From: Rhodopirellula halodulae
Lineage (GTDB): Bacteria > Planctomycetota > Planctomycetia > Pirellulales > Pirellulaceae
Length of the DNA: 64,000 bases
Direction: 5' to 3'
Assembly: GCF_020966775.1 (NCBI RefSeq)
Contig: NZ_JAJKFV010000030.1
Coordinates: 124,001 to 188,000 of the forward strand
The notes beneath the pieces are model-generated. The model saw only the letters and a list, made by a program, of their open reading frames with translations, ran no database searches and was not told the DNA's origin. Positions 38,511 to 46,784 of the stretch are shown here, in pieces. The position numbers and the translations under genes were made by a program. The number at the start of each line of letters is the position of its first letter. Position 1 is the first letter of the stretch.

Positions 38511-39740
38511 ATGATCCGTTCCTCAAAACAACGTGCTGCCTTCACTCTGGTTGAGTTGTTGGTGGTCATCGCCATCATCGGCGTGTTGGTTGGCCTGTTG
38601 CTCCCCGCGGTACAGGCTGCTCGTGAAGCTGCCCGTCGCATGAGCTGCAGCAATAACTTCAAGCAAATTGGCCTGTCGATCCACAACTACCACAGTGCCT
38701 ACAACCAATTGCCAATCCATGGTGGCGGAACCACCGATCCCATCACCGACCGTATTTGGCGTCCATCGGAAGTCTCCAACAATGGTCGGCTGAGCTGGCT
38801 GGTTGGTCTGACTCCATTTTTGGAGCAGCAAGGATTATGGGAAATGATCTCCAATCCGTTGAACGAAGACTCGCAAGGCTCGATCCCTCCGGCCGCCAGT
38901 GGCAACGGTGGTGCACAGGCTCAACGTGGCGGTGCGGGATTCAGTCCCATGGGACCCTCGCCTGATGAAATTCTTTATACCCCTTGGGTCACGGAGCTTC
39001 CAACTTTCCGTTGTCCCAGCGATCCCGGCAATGGCTTGCCGGCGCTTGGCCGGACCAACTATGCCGCCAACTTGGGCGACGCAGCGGAACGAGCCAACCA
39101 GGGCGATTGGAACAACTTCGCTCCAATTGGCTACAACAACATCAGCTCCGGTCTTTCGAGTGAGATGCAGGCTGCCGGCCGCGGATTCTTCACCGTTCAC
39201 AAGAGCCGTCGCTTCCGTGATGTGCTGGATGGGCTCGCGAATACAGTCGCTGCTGGCGAAATCGCAACGGACTTGGGCGACAAAGATGCGCGTACCATTT
39301 CGCTCAGTCGCGGATTTGTCTTTTCGCGTTCTTACTCACCCAACGCATGCGACAACATGGTCGATCCAGAGCGTCCCCAGTTCTGGCCAGCCGGCCAAGC
39401 AACCGTCGGTGCCGTCGACGGTCGTGGCTTCCGTTGGGCCGAGCATTTGCCCAATTTTAGCGGCTTTTTCACAGCTCAACCGCCCAACAGCCCAATCTGC
39501 AATGAGCAAAACGCTGGTGGCTCGGGTTGGTACTCGGCGGGCAGTCGCCACCAAGGTGGCGTGCACGTTTTGATGGGTGATGGTGCCGTTCGTTTTGTTA
39601 CCGATTCGATCGATGCTGGCAACCAAGACGCCTTGGCCGTCAACGCGTGGCGTACTCCGGGCGGCAAAAGCCCCTACGGTGTTTGGGGAGCTCTTGGAAC
39701 ACGTTCCGCCAAAGAAGTCATCAGCGGCGACGCATTCTAA
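38511..39740 (+). CDS. DUF1559 prepilin-like protein, tandem copy 1
   Basis: A 409-residue pseudopilin-like protein. Leader [10 protein letters not shown] precedes [18 protein letters not shown], with alanine at -1 of the predicted cleavage. The DUF1559 domain has [24 protein letters not shown] and [17 protein letters not shown]. The H-X9-DG signature is [12 protein letters not shown] near the end. The ATG at 38511 is chosen because it gives the normal short basic leader; the frame is open far upstream without homology. Copy 2 (40926) is closely similar at protein and DNA level, including an identical run of about 49 bases just after the helix. The next gene is a tiny lipoprotein, also duplicated. 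Role: probably a fibre- or surface-forming protein, unproven. Confidence 0.92.
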   Translation: MIRSSKQRAAFTLVELLVVIAIIGVLVGLLLPAVQAAREAARRMSCSNNFKQIGLSIHNYHSAYNQLPIHGGGTTDPITDRIWRPSEVSNNGRLSWLVGLTPFLEQQGLWEMISNPLNEDSQGSIPPAASGNGGAQAQRGGAGFSPMGPSPDEILYTPWVTELPTFRCPSDPGNGLPALGRTNYAANLGDAAERANQGDWNNFAPIGYNNISSGLSSEMQAAGRGFFTVHKSRRFRDVLDGLANTVAAGEIATDLGDKDARTISLSRGFVFSRSYSPNACDNMVDPERPQFWPAGQATVGAVDGRGFRWAEHLPNFSGFFTAQPPNSPICNEQNAGGSGWYSAGSRHQGGVHVLMGDGAVRFVTDSIDAGNQDALAVNAWRTPGGKSPYGVWGALGTRSAKEVISGDAF

Positions 39741-39773
39741 GCTGACTTCCTGGCAAGGACTGACTTACTCTCG

Positions 39774-39798
39774 GCGTCCCGGCATCTGGCTGGGACGC
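39774..39798 (+). promoter_or_regulatory. Intergenic hairpin between pseudopilin and lipoprotein (copy 1)
   Basis: GCGTCCC (39774-39780) pairs with GGGACGC (39792-39798) around an 11-base loop. It lies 33 bases after the pseudopilin stop and 16 before the lipoprotein ATG. No T-run follows, so mRNA stabilisation or processing is more likely than termination. Confidence 0.45.
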
Positions 39799-39814
39799 TG
39801 CCTCCACTTCACCA

Positions 39815-40024
39815 ATGAGATCCATGAAACATATCTGCAAACTTGCTCTCCTCGCACTTCTCTTTCCCGCCGTGATCGGTTGCGGTGGCTCTGAGCCAGC
39901 GAATGTCGCCGGCGGTGCATCGGAGAGCGAAATCGAAGAGTACAACCGGATGCTGCAAGAGTCCCAGAGCCAAATGGCTGAGGCGGACGAAGCGATGGCA
40001 AAGCAGGCCAAGGGCGGTCGCTGA
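39815..40024 (+). CDS. Tiny lipoprotein, tandem copy 1
   Basis: A 69-residue protein (66 if the second ATG at 39824 is used). The lipoprotein signal LALLALLFPAVIGC makes the cysteine in IGCGGSEP the acylated residue. The mature part has about 46 residues: a short linker, then a polar helix SEIEEYNRMLQESQSQMAEADEAMAKQ. It follows the DUF1559 gene by 74 bases and is closely related to the lipoprotein at 42231. The constant pairing suggests an accessory to the pseudopilin, perhaps a membrane anchor or assembly factor. Function unknown. Confidence 0.82.
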   Translation: MRSMKHICKLALLALLFPAVIGCGGSEPANVAGGASESEIEEYNRMLQESQSQMAEADEAMAKQAKGGR

Positions 40025-40065
40025 ACCGACGCTTTCTGAACCGATCCTCGCTAGATTGATCGACG

Positions 40066-40112
40066 AACCCAACATGAGTTTCCCATCAGGAAATCCATGT
40101 TGGGTTTCTTTT
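40066..40112 (+). terminator. Rho-independent terminator after lipoprotein copy 1
   Basis: AACCCAACATG (40066-40076) pairs with CATGTTGGGTT (40096-40106), and the stem continues inwards through TTTCC/GGAAA. The hairpin is followed by TCTTTT. It ends the first pseudopilin-lipoprotein unit 42 bases after its stop. Confidence 0.8.
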
Positions 40113-40925
40113 GGGATTCACCGATTCTCCATGGATCCCAAGAGCAAGGCTGCTGATACGGCCATCTGAAACGGCTCGCAATCGCCTTCACTTGATGCCC
40201 GCGTTCGGCGAGGCGTTCGGCGGGTGGTCGGTCACGCAGTGCTCGCCGCTTCCTGCTGCCTGGAAGCTCCCTTCGATCGGAATTTGCGACGGCTCCTTTT
40301 AGTGCTGTTGAAGCACATGCCGCTTCTCGTCGCTGGCACAACTTTCACATGGGGCGATCGAGGCTCCGATGGCGCGACCGCATCGCTGACTGAAGCGTGG
40401 TTTTCAAACACTTTCACGAATCGATGGTCGGGTGAGAACGCGAACTTGCGTTGCGCCTATCTGGCTGGCTGATCGCTCACCTCACGATCGCGTGATGCTC
40501 CCAAACGAGGTCGCCACCCGACTAGAGGCGGTGCTGCGATGCTCAGAAGTCGCATTGTTTCACCGGTGTTTAAATATTGTTGCGTTTGGAAGCAATGGAA
40601 GCGCGCGAGAAGGCTAATTGCCGAAGTCGATAGACCTCCCGGCGGGGCAATCGTCTGGAGACGATCAATCAAGACCCGATGCGTGTTTAGAAATTGCCAT
40701 GCCTTTGAAAACGAGCTATGGTGATTTTTCACGGGCAAGGGAGAATGGGCACCGTTGGGACGCCTCTGTCGCGGGCATCACGCCCTAGAGAAATCGGTTC
40801 GAGACAAATGTCTTCGGATTGGCTGCCTTTTGACGTGGATCGCATCGCGGCGGGCTAACAACAAACTTTTCCAATCGATTCAGTTCAGAATCCTCATTCG
40901 TTTCTTCATTTGGAGCACCCCTCTG
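40113..40925. other. 813-base stretch without a recognisable gene
   Basis: Open frames here are short (under 100 codons), on both strands, and none resembles a known protein, signal peptide or lipoprotein. I see no transposase remnant, tRNA shape or tandem repeat. It separates the two pilin units and should hold the promoter of the second. GGAG stands 9 bases before the second pilin ATG. Confidence 0.4.
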
Positions 40926-42152
40926 ATGTCCAAGTCCTTTAACAAGCGAGCCGGCTTCACGCTGGTCGAACTGTTGGTCGTGATCGCGATCATCGGTGTT
41001 CTGGTAGGTCTGTTGTTGCCCGCCGTCCAAGCGGCTCGCGAAGCTGCACGTCGCATGAGTTGCAGCAACAACTTCAAGCAGATCGGTTTGGCGATCCACA
41101 ACTACCACAGTGCCTACAACCAATTGCCAATCCATGGTGGTGGTACGACGGACAACGTCTCCGCACAAATCTGGCGTCCATCGGAAGTCTCCAACAACGG
41201 ACGACTGAGCTGGTTGGTTGGTCTCACCCCCTTCATCGAGCAGCAAGGTTTGTGGGAGATGATCTCCAACCCGCTGAACGAAGATTCGCGTGGTAACAGC
41301 CCACCCGCCGGTAGCGGCAATGGTGGTGTTCAGGCGACTCGTGGTGGCGGTCCATTCAGCCCCATGGGCCCTACGCCTGACGAGATTCTTTACACGCCAT
41401 GGGTGACACAGTTGCCAACCTTCCGTTGCCCCAGCGATCCCGGTGTTGGCCTGCCATCGCTTGGCCGTACCAACTACGCAGCGAACCTGGGTGATTCCGC
41501 TGAACGTGCCCACCAAGGCGATTGGAACAACAGTGCCCCGATTGGCTATGACAACATCAACTCGACGCTCGCGAATGAGATTCGTGGTGCTGGACGTGGT
41601 TTCTTTACCGTTCACAAGTCTCGTCGTTTCCGCGACGTGCTTGATGGTTTGGCCAACACGATTGCTGCTGGTGAAATCGCGACGGACTTGGGTGACAAAG
41701 ACGTTCGAACCGCGGCGTTGAACCGCGGATGGTCGTTCGTCCGCAACTATCCACCAAATGACTGCGATGCGTTGGTTGATCCAACTCGTCCGCAGTTCTG
41801 GGATCCTTCGCAAACCACTGTCAGCGGTGTGGATGGTCGTGGCTTCCGCTGGGCAGAGCACCTGCCAAACTTCAGCGGTTTCTTCACGGCTCAACCTCCC
41901 AACAGCCCGATCTGTAACGAGCAAAACGCTGGGAACTCGGGTTGGTACTCGGCTTCCAGCCGTCACCAAGGCGGTGTCCACGTGCTGATGGGCGACGGTG
42001 CGGTGAAGTTCGTCACCGATTCGATCGAAGCCGGCAACCAAAGTGCACGTGGCGTCAACGCCTACCGAACGCCAGGTGCCAAGAGCCCTTACGGTGTTTG
42101 GGGTGCATTGGGCACACGAGCAGCAAAAGAAGTCATCGAAGACGTCTTTTGA
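40926..42152 (+). CDS. DUF1559 prepilin-like protein, tandem copy 2
   Basis: A 408-residue pseudopilin-like protein with leader [10 protein letters not shown] and the standard cleavage G^FTLVELL, so here the -1 residue is glycine. The body contains [43 protein letters not shown] and [12 protein letters not shown] (H-X9-DG). It is very similar to copy 1 and more distant from the gene at 23688. The start at 40926 matches the expected short leader. A hairpin and a tiny lipoprotein follow, then a CRTAC1-like lipoprotein, so the gene set of the 20-25 kb locus is repeated here in another order. Confidence 0.92.
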   Translation: MSKSFNKRAGFTLVELLVVIAIIGVLVGLLLPAVQAAREAARRMSCSNNFKQIGLAIHNYHSAYNQLPIHGGGTTDNVSAQIWRPSEVSNNGRLSWLVGLTPFIEQQGLWEMISNPLNEDSRGNSPPAGSGNGGVQATRGGGPFSPMGPTPDEILYTPWVTQLPTFRCPSDPGVGLPSLGRTNYAANLGDSAERAHQGDWNNSAPIGYDNINSTLANEIRGAGRGFFTVHKSRRFRDVLDGLANTIAAGEIATDLGDKDVRTAALNRGWSFVRNYPPNDCDALVDPTRPQFWDPSQTTVSGVDGRGFRWAEHLPNFSGFFTAQPPNSPICNEQNAGNSGWYSASSRHQGGVHVLMGDGAVKFVTDSIEAGNQSARGVNAYRTPGAKSPYGVWGALGTRAAKEVIEDVF

Positions 42153-42169
42153 TCTAAGCTGAAACTTGT

Positions 42170-42197
42170 CGCGGTCGTCGTCCATCCGGCGACCGCG
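42170..42197 (+). promoter_or_regulatory. Intergenic hairpin with short T-run (copy 2)
   Basis: CGCGGTCG (42170-42177) pairs with CGACCGCG (42190-42197) around a 12-base loop and is followed by GTTTTCTC. It lies between the pseudopilin stop and the lipoprotein ATG at 42231. It may be a partial terminator giving more pilin than lipoprotein mRNA. Confidence 0.55.
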
Positions 42198-42230
42198 GTT
42201 TTCTCTCACTACCTATCCCACAGTTCCATC

Positions 42231-42434
42231 ATGAAAAAGTACTTTGCTCTGTTGATGTGCGGTGCCTGTCTGTCGCTTTCCCTCGGTTGTGACGAAGGGC
42301 CTTCGAACGTCGTTGGATCGGCTTCGGAGAGCGACATCGACGAATACAATCGCATGCTTCAAGAATCCCAGGCACAAATGGCCGAGGCCGACGAAGCGAT
42401 GGCAAAAGAGATGAAGAAGAAGCCGCAACGCTAA
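42231..42434 (+). CDS. Tiny lipoprotein, tandem copy 2
   Basis: A 67-residue lipoprotein. Signal MKKYFALLMCGACLSLSLGC gives an acylated cysteine at 20, followed by DEGPSNVVGSASES and the helix DIDEYNRMLQESQAQMAEADEAMAKE, nearly identical to the copy at 39815. The tail is lysine-rich (MKKKPQR). It follows the DUF1559 gene and precedes the CRTAC1-like gene, whose TTG start is 15 bases after this stop. Paired with the pseudopilin; function unknown. Confidence 0.82.
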   Translation: MKKYFALLMCGACLSLSLGCDEGPSNVVGSASESDIDEYNRMLQESQAQMAEADEAMAKEMKKKPQR

Positions 42435-42448
42435 CCGAGGTTGGTGCT

Positions 42449-45400
42449 TTGCAAACTTCGTCGTTTGCTGATTTGATTCAATGCTCTGAGCGAATTGCCA
42501 TTGGTAGTTCGCTCAGAGTTTTTTGGTGTGCCCTTGCTCTAATCGTCATTTCTCTCACTTCCGCATGTCGCAAGTTAGACGATACGGCGTCTCCGTCGAC
42601 GAACGCGGTCCATGAATCTGCTGGCTCAATCCAAACCGAAGTCTCCGCCGAGACCGTTCGGGAAATCGGAGCCTCAAAGGGCTGGGAGGCAGCCGAAAAA
42701 GCCGCGGAACGAGCTCTCTTGATTTCGCCCGACGATGTGTCGCTTCTGGTCGCGGTGGCTGAGGTGAAACAACGTCTTGGCAAAGGCGATGAAGTGGCGG
42801 CTCTGTTACAAGCAGCTTGCGAAGCCGACCAGTTCAAAGATGAGGCTTTGGTGCTGCAAACTGTCGCCGGATTCATGGCGACCGGCCAGTTGTTTGAAAG
42901 CATTGAGCTTTTGGAGAAGGTGGTCCGAGCGTACCCAGAACGCAAAGAGATGCGACGCTGGTTGTTTGATTGTCTGGTGAGTTCAGAGCAAATCCACCGC
43001 GCGATCCCTCATGGCCGCAAACTGATCCGAGATCGCTACTTCGACGCCGTTTTGCTGTTTTCCATGAGCCAAAACGAACAACGTGATCGCGAAGTTCAGT
43101 CCCTCAATCTGCTTGCCGAGCGAAATCCATCTGATGTACGGCTGAAGATCGGGATGGCTCGCATCGAAATGGATCACGGACATTTTGACAAAGCCAGCGA
43201 ACTGCTGGATCCGATTCTGTCACAACATCCCAGCTTCCTCCCGGCGTGGGCGTTGGAAGGCGAACGTTTGTTGCTAGTGGATGACCTTGATGGATTGAAT
43301 GCTTGGAAGCGAAATCTTCCAGATGATGTTCGAAAACATTCGTGGCTGGTTTGGGCGGTTCTAGGGGATTGGGCGGTACTTCGATCCGACTATGCGGAGG
43401 CGGTTCAGTGCTATTGGCGTTCGATCGAAATCAACAATGGTGTTGGCAAGGTTCATGCAAAGCTAGCCCAAGCATTGAAAAACGCGATTGAAGAAGAGGA
43501 TGATGGCACGGACTCACTGCTCACGGAATTGACCCAACGCGCGGAGTTGCTGGAGCGACTGGTGCAGGAAAAGGACCGCTTTTACCGCGCCAACATGAAG
43601 TCGCTGCCAATTGCAACGCTGATCGCGAAAACGCTAAGCGAACTGGGGCGTCACTGGGAAGCGGAGGCGTGGATCGCCAATGGAATTCGCGACCAACCCG
43701 GTTCACACCCCGACGCGGCGGTCGTTCGCGGGGAAATTGTCCGTCATCTGCGGTCCGATCTCCCTTGGCAAACGTCCGTTCCCGCCTACGAAACATTGCG
43801 ACAACAAATCGTTCCGCGGTTGGTCGCGTCTTCTGCAAATTCGGATGACCTCGCCAACCAGATTTCTGCACATTCCGTCGGTTCGCTCGGACAATCACGA
43901 CGCGAACGATCAAACCCGCCTAAGGAAACACTGATCGACTATCGATTGTTGGAAGCGAGCGGAAACTTTGGGATCGATGACACCCGTCACGAACCCATCC
44001 GTTTGGAGAACGGAATGATCCCGATCTACTCGCAATTGGGATCGGGCGGCGCGGCATTGGATTACGACTTGGATGGTTGGCCCGATCTGTTTGTGGCTGG
44101 CACTGTTGCTGAGGTGAAGTCGCAAGAGCTTTGCAACGGCAACTTCTACCGTAACGTCGCAGGGCACTTCGAAGGTCAGCGGGACCTGATTGGTGTTTCG
44201 CCTCGTGGTTACGCCCAAGGCGTATGCACCGGAGATTTGAACGCGGACGGGTTTGTGGACCTCGTGCAATTGAAATACGGCCGTGACACAGTCTTCCTGA
44301 ACAACGGCGACGGTACTTTTTCAAAGTCAGATCGGTGGTTTCAGTCCATCGACGATGGATGGTCCACCAGCGGTGCCGTAGCGGATTTGGATGGGGATGG
44401 AATCGCTGACTTCATCAGTTTGCGCTATTGCAATGGGAAGACTGCACTGACCAAACGATGCCGCAATCCGGATGGGAGTCTCGGGCTTTGTGCTCCGACC
44501 CAGTACGAAGCGGTCACGGACCACTTCTATCAGGGATTGCCTACTGGCGGGTTCCAGAGCGTGACCGATGAGTGGTGCATTCCGCCATCCAACCCAGGTC
44601 GTGGACTAGGAATCGTGGTGGGCCAGTTCGATGATAATTCCAGTCTTGATGTCTTCGTCGCGAATGACATGACCAGCAACCATTATTGGACACGGTCACG
44701 CAGCGAATCGTCTATGTGGCGAGAGTCGGGAACTTTGAGTGGTCTCGCCTTGGATTGGCGATCGCGTCCCCAAGCCAGCATGGGCATCGCCACCGGTGAT
44801 CTTGACGGTGATTTGGATGTTGATTTCTACGTCACCAACTTCGAAAAAGAACACAACGCTCTTTACTTGCAGCAAAGCCCTGGCATTTGGGCGGACCGCG
44901 CGAGTTCAGCCGGTTTGGTAACGCCGAGTTTCGATTTGCTGGGATTCGGTGCTGTCGCCATCGACTTGGACAACGGTGGATCGCAGGAGGTCTTTGTCAC
45001 CAACGGGCATGTGGAACACGATGCGGACGTGGGATATGAACAACCACCACTTCTTTGGTCGCGAAATCGCGGCGAGTTTTCCATTGTTCCCAACGAAGAA
45101 ATCGGCGGGTATTTCCTAGAAAAGCATGTTGGGCGAGCGGTGTGGAGCATGGATGTCGATCGGGACCGAAGAGCGGACTTGTTGATCACTCACCAGGGGG
45201 CACCGACTGCGATCCTTCACAACCAAACCGACGAGGCTTTGGCCAACCAGTCACTGCAGTTGCGACTGGTGGGAACGCGATCTGGACGTGATGCGGTGGG
45301 GACGGTAGTCACCGTGATCGATGGTGAGCGAAAGCTTCGCCACTGGGTGACGGCTGGCGATGGTTTCCTCGCGTCCAGCGATCGTTTGATCAACGTCGGC

Positions 45401-45541
45401 CTGGGCCAGCGAGACGGCAACCAAGCGGTTGCCGTGGAGATTCAATGGCCGACGGGGGTTGCCGAGCAATTCCGTGTGTTACCCAATCACGAAACGCTGT
45501 TGATCGAAGGAACCTCCGAGACCTACGTCATCGATCGATGA
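42449..45541 (+). CDS. TPR/FG-GAP/ASPIC (CRTAC1-like) lipoprotein
   Basis: A 1030-residue exported protein. No ATG precedes the lipobox; the TTG at 42449 has GAGG 8 bases upstream and is the best start. The signal ends with LALIVISLTSAC. TPR-like helices fill about 60-430. The FG-GAP propeller follows with DYDLDGWPD, DLNADGFVD, DLDGDGIAD, DLDGDLDVD and DVDRDRRAD loops. An ASPIC/UnbV domain ends the protein (SGRDAVGTVVTVI, then IQWPTGVAEQFRVL). It has the same domain order as the protein at 20336, and both adjoin DUF1559 and tiny lipoprotein genes. Probable cell-surface protein; function unproven. It converges on a phosphoesterase gene 10 bases away. Confidence 0.85.
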   Translation: MQTSSFADLIQCSERIAIGSSLRVFWCALALIVISLTSACRKLDDTASPSTNAVHESAGSIQTEVSAETVREIGASKGWEAAEKAAERALLISPDDVSLLVAVAEVKQRLGKGDEVAALLQAACEADQFKDEALVLQTVAGFMATGQLFESIELLEKVVRAYPERKEMRRWLFDCLVSSEQIHRAIPHGRKLIRDRYFDAVLLFSMSQNEQRDREVQSLNLLAERNPSDVRLKIGMARIEMDHGHFDKASELLDPILSQHPSFLPAWALEGERLLLVDDLDGLNAWKRNLPDDVRKHSWLVWAVLGDWAVLRSDYAEAVQCYWRSIEINNGVGKVHAKLAQALKNAIEEEDDGTDSLLTELTQRAELLERLVQEKDRFYRANMKSLPIATLIAKTLSELGRHWEAEAWIANGIRDQPGSHPDAAVVRGEIVRHLRSDLPWQTSVPAYETLRQQIVPRLVASSANSDDLANQISAHSVGSLGQSRRERSNPPKETLIDYRLLEASGNFGIDDTRHEPIRLENGMIPIYSQLGSGGAALDYDLDGWPDLFVAGTVAEVKSQELCNGNFYRNVAGHFEGQRDLIGVSPRGYAQGVCTGDLNADGFVDLVQLKYGRDTVFLNNGDGTFSKSDRWFQSIDDGWSTSGAVADLDGDGIADFISLRYCNGKTALTKRCRNPDGSLGLCAPTQYEAVTDHFYQGLPTGGFQSVTDEWCIPPSNPGRGLGIVVGQFDDNSSLDVFVANDMTSNHYWTRSRSESSMWRESGTLSGLALDWRSRPQASMGIATGDLDGDLDVDFYVTNFEKEHNALYLQQSPGIWADRASSAGLVTPSFDLLGFGAVAIDLDNGGSQEVFVTNGHVEHDADVGYEQPPLLWSRNRGEFSIVPNEEIGGYFLEKHVGRAVWSMDVDRDRRADLLITHQGAPTAILHNQTDEALANQSLQLRLVGTRSGRDAVGTVVTVIDGERKLRHWVTAGDGFLASSDRLINVGLGQRDGNQAVAVEIQWPTGVAEQFRVLPNHETLLIEGTSETYVIDR

Positions 45542-45551
45542 TTCTTGCCGT

Positions 45552-46454
45552 TCAAGAATTCCAGTCGTAGCTGCTCTGCCTCATGAAGCCTTCCAGGTGA
45601 ATGCTTCCATCCGGATAGACATCCATCACGGAATAGCCATTGTTGGCGATCCCTTTGCCTTCCACCATCGCGGCCAATGTGCAGTAGTGAATGCCATTGA
45701 TTTGCTTCAAAGCATTTTGGTGGCTGTGTCCTTGGAAGACGGCTTTGACATTCCCTGATTGTTCGAGAACGTCCCGTACGACGGCGTTGTTCTTGACTCC
45801 GTGGTGATCGCTGACGTCCAGCCGTTGATGCGCGAACACGACAACTGGATGTTCGTTGGACTTCAAGTCTTTCCGCAACCAATCCAGTTCGGCCGGAGGA
45901 ATGTTAGCGTCGGTCCAGTGAAAATTCTTTCGTTCATACCCGACGCCGTCCTCTCGGAAGCACGCGTCGAGCACAATGAAATGAATACCTTTGCGGTTGA
46001 AGGAGTAGTAAGACCGTTCTTGTCCAACGCCCTCCAAAAACTCCGACTTCTTCAAAGTGTCGACACAGTGGTTGCCTAACACGTAATGTCGATCTTTGCA
46101 GATTTCGCGAAACTGCCCGTTGATTGTTTTAAGGTAGCCCAACTCGGTGTCGACGGACTCAGCCGCGTCGATCAGGTCGCCCAGTTCGACCAAGCAATCG
46201 ATTGACGAGGAGCGAAACTGTTTGGCGGCTTCGGCCAACTTCTTGGTGGTGTCACGATAGTGCCGCGAGCCACCGGGTGCCTTGTCCGCGTGGTGCAAGT
46301 CGGTCACGAGACCGATTCGAACGGCCTCGCTGCTTCGTTTCTCATCTGCAAAAGCGGCTTTCGCGATCGGGGCTGACGCGGCCAACCAAAGTGATCCGTG
46401 TTGCAACAATGTCCGGCGTGGGATGGGCTGGGTATGGGAGAGAACGTTGTTCAT
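45552..46454 (-). CDS. Tat-exported calcineurin-like metallophosphoesterase
   Basis: A 300-residue phosphoesterase. The ATG at 46454 begins MNNVLSHTQPIPRRTLLQHG, with a twin-arginine motif and a hydrophobic stretch (SLWLAASAPIAKAA), so Tat export is likely. Metal-binding motifs of the family are present: GLVTDLHHAD, VELGDLID, VLGNHC, FAHQRLD and FQGHSHQN. The fold resembles alkaline-phosphatase-like or cyclic-nucleotide phosphodiesterases, and the substrate cannot be assigned. It stands alone between the CRTAC1 gene and the TpsA exoprotein. Confidence 0.87.
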   Translation of the reverse strand: MNNVLSHTQPIPRRTLLQHGSLWLAASAPIAKAAFADEKRSSEAVRIGLVTDLHHADKAPGGSRHYRDTTKKLAEAAKQFRSSSIDCLVELGDLIDAAESVDTELGYLKTINGQFREICKDRHYVLGNHCVDTLKKSEFLEGVGQERSYYSFNRKGIHFIVLDACFREDGVGYERKNFHWTDANIPPAELDWLRKDLKSNEHPVVVFAHQRLDVSDHHGVKNNAVVRDVLEQSGNVKAVFQGHSHQNALKQINGIHYCTLAAMVEGKGIANNGYSVMDVYPDGSIHLEGFMRQSSYDWNS

Positions 46455-46784
46455 CAGAAGCGACTTGGAGGAATTGGCGAGCAAAATGAAGCACAGTTGT
46501 CTGTCGTCACTCTACCTGACTTTGCCAGATGCGAAACCAACGTTGTTCGCGGATGTGCGACTGTGGTCGGCCAATTGTTATCGTCCGCTTCTGGGAGTGC
46601 GCCGCATTGCCGTGATTTCATTGATTATCGAACGTCGCCATCACTGTTCAGCCGTATGTGAAAAAGCGATGAAGCTGGTGCCGGAAAGAAGTCTCTCGGC
46701 ACCAGCTTCGCGGGATGGCCTTTCCGAACCAAACTGGCGACTCGTCAGTTCGAATTCAATCTCACCCCGCAGGGGCTTTCGCCT
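46455..46784. other. Gap between the phosphoesterase and TpsA genes
   Basis: A 330-base gap. It contains the promoter side of the minus-strand phosphoesterase and the 3' end of the TpsA transcript, including its hairpin terminator at 46660-46709. Nothing else recognised. Confidence 0.4.
46660..46709 (-). terminator. Rho-independent terminator of the TpsA gene
   Basis: GAAGCTGGTGCCG (46671-46683) and CGGCACCAGCTTC (46697-46709) form a perfect 13-bp stem with a 13-base loop. On the minus strand ATCGCTTTTTC follows. It lies 75 bases after the giant gene. Confidence 0.75.

Larger units (their letters stand above)
38511..42434 (+). repeat. Tandem duplication of a pseudopilin-lipoprotein pair
   Basis: Unit 1 (38511-40024) and unit 2 (40926-42434) each hold a DUF1559 gene and a tiny lipoprotein gene. 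The pilin proteins are alike along their whole length, and the lipoproteins share ASES-I-EYNRMLQESQ-QMAEADEAMAK. Starts are 2415 bases apart. The 900 bases between units are not duplicated. Confidence 0.85.

Noticed and set aside
40785-42209. Minus-strand frame of 474 codons opposite the DUF1559 gene
   Set aside because: It mirrors the duplicated pilin codons; the plus strand has the clear prepilin leader and H-X9-DG motif.
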